From Pseudomonadota bacterium (GTDB lineage Bacteria; Pseudomonadota; Alphaproteobacteria; Rhizobiales; Hyphomicrobiaceae): a DNA stretch of 11,931 bases. How positions within the stretch are numbered: the first letter of the stretch is position 1; each line of letters opens with the position of its first letter. The notes below the pieces were generated by a model. The model did not search any database. It was not told where the DNA came from and saw nothing but the letters and a program-made list of their open reading frames with translations. The translations under genes and the position numbers were made by a program. Shown piece after piece: positions 6,456-11,931 of the stretch. The stretch covers positions 1-11,931 of the forward strand of contig JAEYYJ010000027.1 of assembly GCA_023430845.1 (NCBI GenBank), written 5' to 3'.

Positions 6456-7088
6456 CTAGTCGAAATGATTGCGAAGAGCGGCCGGGTTCTGGATGTCCCT
6501 GAACCGGACGCCGATGCCCTTGCTGTGATGGCGCACAACCACCGCGCGCAGCTTGCCGAGAACGATCTCCTGCCCGATCGGCGGGCGGGCCTCGGTGCCG
6601 ATCGACGCGCCCGAGATGGACACGTCGAGCACGCGGACGGGAACGACGATGCCCTCGTCGAGTTTCATCATGGATTCCCGGTTGCCCGGCACGAGCCGCT
6701 CGTGTTTGCGCTCGTCCTCGCCCGTGAGTTCGCCGCGGTTGATGAGCCACGTGAGCTGCGCAACGAGTTTTTCCCGCTTGTGCTGTGTCGCGACGAGCTG
6801 GATGGCAAAACCACCTTCGAACAAGCGCGCAACGGTGCCTTCGAGGCCGCCGAGCTGATCGAAGTAGGCAACGATCCGCTCGCCTTCCTCGACCTCGACA
6901 GGCGCCATGATGGCTGCGCCGCCCGCTGACACGTCAGAGAGCTTGCACGGGTATTCCTGCTTGTTCGCGCGCATGAAGCGGCCGAGCAGTGTCAGCGCGA
7001 CGCGCTTGTGTCGTCTGCGGTCGGCCGGGGCGCGGGCGAGAATGCTGCTGCTGCTCTGGGCTGCGGGCATGGCAGGTTGAAGCGACAT
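6456..7088 (-). CDS. Tandem PilZ-domain protein, likely c-di-GMP receptor
   Basis: This 210-residue cytoplasmic protein holds two PilZ domains. The first (about 24-100) has R25xxxR29 in RRHKR and the D52-x-S54-x-x-G57 motif in DVSAGG. The second (about 126-200) has R127xxxR131 in RKHER and D155-x-S157-x-x-G160 in DVSISG. These are the residues that bind c-di-GMP in known PilZ proteins, and both sets are complete. The first 23 residues are low-complexity and probably disordered. There is no output domain, so it should act by binding a partner. The start has TAAGGAT at 7099-7093 and an ATG at 7088. It is divergent from the TPR gene and lies upstream of a possible small ORF and the LapG-like protease gene on the same strand. 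Confidence 0.92.
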   Translation of the reverse strand: MSLQPAMPAAQSSSSILARAPADRRRHKRVALTLLGRFMRANKQEYPCKLSDVSAGGAAIMAPVEVEEGERIVAYFDQLGGLEGTVARLFEGGFAIQLVATQHKREKLVAQLTWLINRGELTGEDERKHERLVPGNRESMMKLDEGIVVPVRVLDVSISGASIGTEARPPIGQEIVLGKLRAVVVRHHSKGIGVRFRDIQNPAALRNHFD

Positions 7089-7177
7089 GGAAATCCTTAT
7101 GCCTTCATGACAACAGCGACTTCAGCAGATGGCAGGCCGTGGCGGCACTGGCGGAAACGCCAATCCGGCACCTGAGG

Positions 7178-7190
7178 TCCGATTATCGGA
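7178..7190. promoter_or_regulatory. Perfect 13-base palindrome upstream of pilZ
   Basis: TCCGAT (7178-7183) and ATCGGA (7185-7190) are perfect reverse complements around one central T. It lies 90 bases upstream of the pilZ start, in the divergent region shared with the TPR gene, and could be an operator half of a regulator. A second dyad follows at 7201. Confidence 0.35.
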
Positions 7191-7200
7191 GGGGGGATTT

Positions 7201-7225
7201 AATGATGTGCTAATCGCACGTCATT
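7201..7225. promoter_or_regulatory. Inverted repeat in the pilZ / TPR divergent region
   Basis: AATGATGTGC (7201-7210) and GCACGTCATT (7216-7225) pair over ten positions with one T/G mismatch, around the five-base centre TAATC. It lies between two divergent genes, 55 bases upstream of the TPR gene's -35 box, so a transcription factor site is more likely than a terminator. I do not recognise the binding protein. Confidence 0.45.
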
Positions 7226-7279
7226 TTGGCACGCTGGCTCGTTAACCTGATTGTGATCAGTGCGGTGTGCGTGGCCTTT

Positions 7280-7308
7280 TTGACGCCCTGTTCGGGTGGC
7301 GCTATTCT
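7280..7308 (+). promoter_or_regulatory. Promoter of the TPR gene
   Basis: TTGACG (7280-7285) and TATTCT (7303-7308) are spaced by exactly 17 bases and match the sigma-70 consensus at 5 and 4 of 6 positions. Transcription would begin near 7315, giving a leader of about 30 bases to the ATG at 7345. This argues against translation starting at 7267 or 7315. Confidence 0.55.
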
Positions 7309-7344
7309 GAATTAATGAACGGTGAAACAAAGAGCAGGCTTGGC

Positions 7345-8025
7345 ATGTCGCGCACTTTCGCGGTTCTTGGGGCCGCGCTTGCGATCGCATTGAGCACTTG
7401 GGCGAGTGATGCCAGCGCCCAGCAGCCCGCGCCACCAGCCGCACCGCAGGAGGCCCCGGAGGCCACGCCTGCGCCGCCCGATGACGCCGATGCGCCGGCG
7501 GCCGGCCGCCTGCCGGACCGTATGCCGAGCACGGCGGACGAGAAGTCGAAGCTGCTCGGCGATCTCTATGCTCATCTCGCCACGGCCGACTCGCCCGAGG
7601 CCGCGAAGAAGATCCAGGCGACCATCGAGCGTCTCTGGGCGCATTCGGGCAGCGATACCGTCAATCTGCTGATGCAGCGCGCCTCGAAGTCGCTGGGCAC
7701 CAAGGACCACGACCAGGCGCTAAAGTTTCTCGACTACGTCGTGCAACTCGCGCCGGACTATGCCGAGGGCTTCAATCGGCGCGCCTACATCCACTTCGCC
7801 CGCAATGATATGGCATCCGCGGTCGGCGATCTGAGGCGCGCGCTGGCGCTCGAGCCGAACCATTTCCGCGCGCTCGACGGCCTCGCTCAGATCTGGCGGC
7901 AGACCGGCAATGCCAAGGGCGCGCTGAGCGTCGTCAAGCAGCTTCTCGAAGTGCATCCCTATTGGGAAGGTGGGGAGCGCATGGCCGAGGACCTTGCGCG
8001 CGAGGTCGAGGGCCAGGGTATCTGA
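7345..8025 (+). CDS. Secreted tetratricopeptide repeat protein
   Basis: This 226-residue protein begins with a clear signal peptide (core FAVLGAALAIALS, likely cut after Ala-Ser-Ala at 25). A Pro/Ala-rich linker spans about 26-60. Three TPR units follow at roughly 105-138, 139-172 and 173-206, with typical positions such as ALKFLDYVVQLAPDYAEGFNRRAY and AVGDLRRALALEPNHFRALDGLA. TPR proteins bind other proteins; a periplasmic scaffold or envelope assembly role is plausible, but the partner is unknown. I choose the ATG at 7345 because AGCAGG (7333-7338) lies six bases upstream, the signal peptide starts there, and the promoter would place the transcript start near 7315. In-frame starts at 7267 and 7315 are less likely. 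It is divergent from pilZ and ends 27 bases from the stop of the solute-binding protein gene. Confidence 0.86.
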   Translation: MSRTFAVLGAALAIALSTWASDASAQQPAPPAAPQEAPEATPAPPDDADAPAAGRLPDRMPSTADEKSKLLGDLYAHLATADSPEAAKKIQATIERLWAHSGSDTVNLLMQRASKSLGTKDHDQALKFLDYVVQLAPDYAEGFNRRAYIHFARNDMASAVGDLRRALALEPNHFRALDGLAQIWRQTGNAKGALSVVKQLLEVHPYWEGGERMAEDLAREVEGQGI

Positions 8026-8056
8026 TCGAGCGTATTTGATCGGAGGCTGCGATCAG
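8022..8056. terminator. Inverted repeat spanning two convergent stop codons
   Basis: CTGATCG (8022-8028) contains the TGA of the TPR gene and CGATCAG (8050-8056) contains the stop of the solute-binding protein gene on the other strand; the two are perfect reverse complements 21 bases apart. It could form a weak shared terminator. The short arms, long loop and lack of a T-tract keep confidence low. Confidence 0.25.
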
Positions 8057-8919
8057 AAGATCCTGTTCGGGAAGTAGCGCAGCATCAGCTCCTCGTAACG
8101 CCCGTTGCGCCTGAGGCGCTCCAGCGCCCGATTGATCGTACGTTTGAGCTCGACGTCCTGCTGCGGGACCGTAATGGCAAGGCCGTCGCCGAAGAATTTC
8201 GGCTCGAAGAAGGGGCCGCCCTTGAGCTCGCAGCAGTCTTGCGACACCGACCCGTTGACCCAGAACACCAGCCCGATCCCGTCACCGAAGACCAGATCGG
8301 CGCGTCCCTGGCGCACGGCCTCGCGCGCTTGCTCGACATCCTCCGTCGTCTCGATGGCGCTCTCGCGGAAGAAGGTTCTCAGATAAGCCTCATGCGGGCT
8401 GCCGCGCGCGACCGCAATACGCCGGCGCTCGAGCTGTTCGGGCGTGATGGTCAGGCGCTGGCCGCCACGCAAACCCGCGAACCATGCGGTCGTATAGAAG
8501 TAGCGGTCCGAGACATCGAACTCCTTGAGCAGCGATGGCGTGATGCGCTGGGCCGCGATGACGGCATCGGCCTCGCCCCTGCGCAGTGTCGGCAGCAACT
8601 CGTTCCAAGGCCGCGCACGGATGTCGCACTGCGTGCCGAGTTCCAGGCAGATGGCGCGGGCAAGATCGACATCGAAGCCGGTGAGCACCCCGTCCTCGTC
8701 GTAGTAGTGGAATGGCGGGAATTCGCTGTCCGTGAGGAAACGGATCGCAAACCGGCGCGGCCCGGCCCCGGGCGGCGCGGCCGGTGGCGCAATGCTGGGA
8801 GCATCCGTCTGGGAGTCTGCGGGTGCCTGGGCCGAAGCGCGCGGCGCCAACGAAAATTGATCGGCGATCAATATTCCGATTGCACCCGCCAGAACGGCAC
8901 TTATGATCGATCTGCGCAC
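8053..8919 (-). CDS. Periplasmic solute-binding protein, family 3 (amino-acid type), orphan
   Basis: This 288-residue protein has a signal peptide (1-30, ending ASA), a Pro/Ala-rich linker (31-55) and one family 3 binding domain (about 57-286). The family signature is FPPFHYYDEDGVLTGFDVDLARAICLELG (67-95). Such proteins feed polar amino acids to ABC transporters, but no permease or ATPase gene is nearby. Compared with HisJ, Asp213 (GRADLVFGD) matches the amino-group-binding Asp161. The carboxylate-binding Arg77 position is Leu130, in RITPSLLKEF, while Arg125 sits where HisJ has Ser72. The ligand may therefore be unusual, or the protein a sensor rather than a transporter part. The start is GTG at 8919, with GGGA about seven bases upstream; the nearby ATG at 8924 is out of frame. 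It is divergent from the glycosyltransferase gene. Confidence 0.87.
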   Translation of the reverse strand: MRRSIISAVLAGAIGILIADQFSLAPRASAQAPADSQTDAPSIAPPAAPPGAGPRRFAIRFLTDSEFPPFHYYDEDGVLTGFDVDLARAICLELGTQCDIRARPWNELLPTLRRGEADAVIAAQRITPSLLKEFDVSDRYFYTTAWFAGLRGGQRLTITPEQLERRRIAVARGSPHEAYLRTFFRESAIETTEDVEQAREAVRQGRADLVFGDGIGLVFWVNGSVSQDCCELKGGPFFEPKFFGDGLAITVPQQDVELKRTINRALERLRRNGRYEELMLRYFPNRIF

Positions 8920-9049
8920 TTCATGTTCCCATTCAGCGGCGCAGACAGCACGGACCGATCTTCGATCCGATATGCCGGCGCGCCGCGCAAGTCATTTTCA
9001 CGGGCATACGTCGTCACGGCGGCGCTGCCAGCGCGGCGAGATTGCTGCC

Positions 9050-10969
9050 ATGGACCAAACATCCGCGCAATCAGCGCCTCGTCTCCGCAGACGCGTGATT
9101 CGACGAGAATCGCCCCGCCAGCGCAGCATTCTAGCGCGCCTCCGCAGCGTACGACAGCGCATCGGCCGGGTTTGGGCCGCCCCAGTAGAGGCGCCGGAGA
9201 GCGAGTATGCCTTTCTGGTCGGCCGCGCGATCGATCTTGCGACCCTCGGGCGAGCCGAGCGCATTGCGGACGCATGGGGCGTACTTCCACATGAGGTAAT
9301 GATCGCGCTCGGGTGGATCGAGGAGGGGGCGTATGTCGCTGCACTCGGGGCGACCCTCGGCATGAACTGGCTCGGCAGATCTTCTGGTGGGGCGCCTGGT
9401 CGGGCGCGGCGGCCAGGTGAGGTCGTGATCAGTGCCTATGCCGCGCGCCCGCGGGTCATCCGCGAGGCCGTCTCGCTCCTCCTGCCGGGGCAGCATCCTG
9501 TTCTGGCGACGCGCCGCGAGGTGGATGCGATCCACATGGCCGGCGCGGAGGCGGCCCTGATCGACCATGCCATAGAGGGTCTCTGGCGGGCCGATCCCGC
9601 GGCTTCCGCGCGCTACGGTGCGGAAACCTGGCAGGCGCTGCTGGCAGCTGTCGCACTCGGTTTGTTTCTCGGCGGCACTTTGGTCGCTCCGGAGACCATT
9701 GTGCCCATCGTCATGGTCCTTCTGACCCTGCCATTTCTGTGCGTCGTGCTATTGCGCACCGCTGCTGTGCTCGAACTCGCGCGCGGCTCACCTGTCAGCT
9801 CCGGTCGCGCGCTCTCAGGCGTTCCCGATACCGAGCTGCCACGTTACAGCGCGCTGGTGCCGCTTTATCGTGAGGCCGAGATCCTGCCCGATCTCGTCGC
9901 GGCCATGGCGGCACTCGACTATCCAGCCGCCAAGCTCGAGGTGCTGATCGTCCTCGAAGCCAGCGATACCGAGACGCGTGCCGCACTCGACGCTCTCGAT
10001 TTGCCGGGAAATATCCGGCCCGTCGTCGTGCCGCAGAAAGGTCCGCGCACCAAACCCAAGGCGCTCAACTATGCGCTCGAGCTCGTGCGTAGTCCTTATG
10101 TCGTCGTCTATGACGCCGAGGACATTCCCGAGCCCGATCAGCTTCGCCGGGCGCTGGCCGCATTCGCGGAGGGTGGTCCCGAGGTTGCCTGCGTGCAGGC
10201 GCGTCTCGGCATACACAACACGGCGCAGGGCTGGCTGCCGCGTCAGTTCGCACTCGAATATGCTTCGCTCTTCGATGCGCAGTTGCCGTCTCTACAACGG
10301 CTTGGCATGCCGATACCGCTCGGCGGCACGTCGAACCATTTCCGCGTCGATCGGCTGAAGGAGGTCGGCGGCTGGGATCCTTACAACGTGACGGAGGACG
10401 CCGATCTCGGCTTCCGCCTTGCGCGCGGCGGCTATCGCACGCTCACGATCGCGTCGACGACGTGGGAGGAAGCGCCAATTGTGCTGCGGAGCTGGATTCC
10501 CCAACGCACGCGCTGGCTCAAGGGTTGGATGCAGACCTATCTCGTGCACACGCGGCGTAGCGCGAAGCGAAGACAGGCGCTCGACTGGCGCTCGCAGTTC
10601 GGTCTGCACGTATTGATTGGCGGGATGCTGCTGTCGGCGCTCGTTCACCCGATCGTACTCGCCATTGTCGGCTGGCTTGCATTCACGGGGAACCTGCTTG
10701 CGCCCTCGGCGAGCACCATGGAGCGGGCGCTCGTCTGGATCGGTCTCGCGAATTTGGGCCTGGGATACGTCAGCGCGATGCTCGCGGCAGCGGTGGCGTC
10801 ATGGCAGCGCGGATGGCGACAGCTCTCGCTGCAGGCGCTGCTCATGCCCGCCTACTGGCTGCTCATCTCCTTCGCCAGCTATCGCGCGCTGCTGCAACTC
10901 ATCACCGCGCCGCATCTCTGGGAGAAGACGGCGCACGGCCATTCGCGCGCCGTCAAGCTAGAAAGGTAG
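9050..10969 (+). CDS. Membrane processive glycosyltransferase, family 2 (XagB/cellulose synthase-like)
   Basis: This 639-residue protein is a GT2 polysaccharide synthase-like enzyme. Two membrane helices (about 196-214, 217-238) precede a cytoplasmic catalytic domain (about 265-500), and three membrane segments follow (about 517-545, 556-584, 594-616). Catalytic motifs are VLEASDTET (301-309), D355-A-E-D358, T448-E-D450 and Q485-R-T-R-W489, the Q-x-x-R-W motif of processive synthases. Residues 55-175 recall the N-terminal domain of GspE/MshE ATPases (GVLPHEVMIALGWIEEGAY; then LATRREVDAI). The substrate and product are not predictable; an exopolysaccharide or adhesin is likely. No PilZ domain is present. 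The ATG at 9050 follows a weak GGCGAG (9035-9040). The ORF is open back to 8903, overlapping the divergent gene, but those residues look non-coding. Confidence 0.91.
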   Translation: MDQTSAQSAPRLRRRVIRRESPRQRSILARLRSVRQRIGRVWAAPVEAPESEYAFLVGRAIDLATLGRAERIADAWGVLPHEVMIALGWIEEGAYVAALGATLGMNWLGRSSGGAPGRARRPGEVVISAYAARPRVIREAVSLLLPGQHPVLATRREVDAIHMAGAEAALIDHAIEGLWRADPAASARYGAETWQALLAAVALGLFLGGTLVAPETIVPIVMVLLTLPFLCVVLLRTAAVLELARGSPVSSGRALSGVPDTELPRYSALVPLYREAEILPDLVAAMAALDYPAAKLEVLIVLEASDTETRAALDALDLPGNIRPVVVPQKGPRTKPKALNYALELVRSPYVVVYDAEDIPEPDQLRRALAAFAEGGPEVACVQARLGIHNTAQGWLPRQFALEYASLFDAQLPSLQRLGMPIPLGGTSNHFRVDRLKEVGGWDPYNVTEDADLGFRLARGGYRTLTIASTTWEEAPIVLRSWIPQRTRWLKGWMQTYLVHTRRSAKRRQALDWRSQFGLHVLIGGMLLSALVHPIVLAIVGWLAFTGNLLAPSASTMERALVWIGLANLGLGYVSAMLAAAVASWQRGWRQLSLQALLMPAYWLLISFASYRALLQLITAPHLWEKTAHGHSRAVKLER

Positions 10970-10972
10970 CAA

Positions 10973-11000
10973 CCCCTCTCGCCGCAGGCGACGAGAGGGG
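10973..11000. terminator. Palindromic hairpin between convergent genes
   Basis: CCCCTCTCG (10973-10981) and CGAGAGGGG (10992-11000) pair perfectly over nine bases around a ten-base loop that itself contains GCC and GGC. It sits three bases after the glycosyltransferase stop (10969) and 11 bases before the end of the aldo/keto reductase gene, a good place for a two-way terminator. There is no T-tract. The CCCCTCTC...GAGAGGGG form resembles dispersed intergenic palindromes I recall from Hyphomicrobiales genomes. Confidence 0.5.
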
Positions 11001-11011
11001 CGGCGCGATGA

Positions 11012-11931
11012 CTACGCTGCAGTGATCTTGTCGATCTCCGCCATTTCCTCGGGCGTGAGCTGCCAGTCGGCGGCCTTCACATTGGCCTCGACCTGCGCAG
11101 GCGTCGTCGCGCCGGCGATGACGCTCGTCACCGGCGCCTTGCACGCCAGCCAGCTGAAGGCGAGCTCCAGAAGCGTGCGCCCACGCGCTTTGGCAAAGGC
11201 TTCGAGCTTCTCGACCTTCGTCCAATTACCCTCGTTGAGGTATTTGTCGGCCCATCGCTGAGCCTGCGAGAGACGGCCGTCCGCCGGCATGTTGCCGCGC
11301 GCGTACTTGCCGCTCAGGAGCCCGCTCGCAAGTGGGAAGAACGGCAGCAGACCGAGGCCGTAATGCTCCATGGCGGCTGCGAGCTGCGGCTCCACCACAT
11401 CGCGCACCACGAGACTGTATTCATCCTGACACGAGATGAACGCGTTAATGTTGCGCGCCCGCGCGATCTCCTGTGACTTGGCGACCTGCCACGCAGGCAT
11501 GTTCGAACAGCCGACGTAGCGCACCTTGCCCTGGCGTACGAGATCGTCGAGCGTCGCCATGGTCTCCTCGAGCGGGGTGAACGCATCGGGCTTGTGGTAC
11601 TGATAGAGGTCGATCCAATCCGTCTTGAGCCGCTTCAGGCTGTCTTCCACCGCGCTCATGATATAGCGCCGCGATGCTCCCCGCTTGCGGCCCTCATCAT
11701 CCATCTCCCAGCCGAACTTGGTTGCGAGCACGATGTCCTTGCGTCGCGCACCGAGCACCTCGCCGATGATCTTCTCGGAGCCGCCGCGGCCGCCGTACAT
11801 GTCCGCCGTGTCGAACAGCGTGATGCCGGCATCGAGCGCCTTGTGGATGACCTTGCGCGAGCCTTCGAGATCGAGCTTGGCACCGAAATTGTTGCAGCCG
11901 AGGCCGACCACAGACACACGCAGGCCCGAGG
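11012..11931 (-). CDS. Aldo/keto reductase, N-terminus cut by window edge
   Basis: The last 305 residues of an NADPH-dependent aldo/keto reductase are visible. Counting from the GTG at 11917, the catalytic tetrad is Asp36 and Tyr41 in FDTADMYGG, Lys67 in VLATKFGW and His108 in LYQYHKPD. Other blocks are GCSNMPAWQ and LPFFPLASGLLSGKYARG, the loop that binds the cofactor. The GTG at 11917 is not the real start: the frame continues upstream as SGLR before VSVVGLGCNNFG, the usual beginning of this family, so a few more residues lie outside the window. It is probably a cytoplasmic TIM-barrel enzyme that reduces aldehydes or ketones; the substrate is unknown. The gene is convergent with the glycosyltransferase and looks intact. 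Confidence 0.93.
   Translation of the reverse strand, partial: SGLRVSVVGLGCNNFGAKLDLEGSRKVIHKALDAGITLFDTADMYGGRGGSEKIIGEVLGARRKDIVLATKFGWEMDDEGRKRGASRRYIMSAVEDSLKRLKTDWIDLYQYHKPDAFTPLEETMATLDDLVRQGKVRYVGCSNMPAWQVAKSQEIARARNINAFISCQDEYSLVVRDVVEPQLAAAMEHYGLGLLPFFPLASGLLSGKYARGNMPADGRLSQAQRWADKYLNEGNWTKVEKLEAFAKARGRTLLELAFSWLACKAPVTSVIAGATTPAQVEANVKAADWQLTPEEMAEIDKITAA

Noticed and set aside
7199..7213. TTAA-N7-CTAA, a 7 of 8 match to the CtrA box of Alphaproteobacteria
   Set aside because: A single near-match is expected by chance in an AT-rich intergenic patch, and it overlaps the inverted repeat at 7201-7225, which explains the same bases as well.
8974..8990. GGCGCGCC-containing palindrome upstream of the glycosyltransferase
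   Set aside because: Short GC-only palindromes are frequent by chance in DNA of this composition.
8972..9049. Earlier in-frame ATG for the glycosyltransferase
   Set aside because: The added 26 residues are Arg/His/Ser-rich and look like translated intergenic DNA, with no ribosome binding site.
8239..9294. A 351-codon open frame on the plus strand across the solute-binding protein gene
   Set aside because: It is antisense to a gene with a clear family signature and signal peptide; the translation is Arg-rich, low in recognisable motifs and overlaps the glycosyltransferase start. Long antisense frames are common at this GC content.

Overview
The window is a gene-dense, high-GC stretch of bacterial chromosome. 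Protein families and gene order point to an alphaproteobacterium, most likely in the Hyphomicrobiales: serine acetyltransferase followed by a DUF3126 protein, a BTLCP transglutaminase-like protease and a free-standing tandem PilZ protein. I cannot name a genus. I see no insertion sequence, phage gene, CRISPR array, tRNA or rRNA, and no broken gene. The two end genes are cut by the window edges.

Layout: (1) 1-2191, minus strand: hyuB (5' end only) and hyuA, subunits of an ATP-dependent hydantoinase/oxoprolinase-type enzyme, joined by an ATGA overlap. (2) 2522-3592, plus: an exported YafK-type L,D-transpeptidase-family protein, divergent from hyuA across a 330-bp gap holding a near-perfect palindrome. 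(3) 3891-5592, plus: cysE, a DUF3126 protein and a gamma-class carbonic anhydrase-like protein, probably one operon behind a long cysE leader with a good sigma-70-like promoter. (4) 5617-7088, minus: a tandem PilZ (c-di-GMP receptor) gene, a possible 40-codon ORF directly behind it, and a LapG-like BTLCP cysteine protease. (5) 7345-8025, plus: a secreted TPR protein divergent from pilZ, across a gap holding two palindromes and a clear promoter. (6) 8053-8919, minus: an orphan periplasmic family 3 solute-binding protein lacking the usual carboxylate-binding arginine. (7) 9050-10969, plus: a membrane processive family 2 glycosyltransferase with an N-terminal region that recalls GspE/MshE N-domains. 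(8) 11012-11931, minus: an aldo/keto reductase, 5' end cut off.

How the genes may work together: the cysE block makes O-acetylserine for cysteine synthesis. The 5.6-11 kb block holds a PilZ receptor, a LapG-like periplasmic protease and a polysaccharide-synthase-like glycosyltransferase. These are the kinds of parts used in c-di-GMP-controlled surface attachment, but they are not one operon, no cyclase, phosphodiesterase, LapD or LapA-like adhesin is visible, and the link is inference. I found no clearly new system. The points most worth checking are the small ORF behind pilZ, the glycosyltransferase N-terminal domain, the altered binding site of the solute-binding protein, the cysE leader and the pilZ/TPR palindromes.
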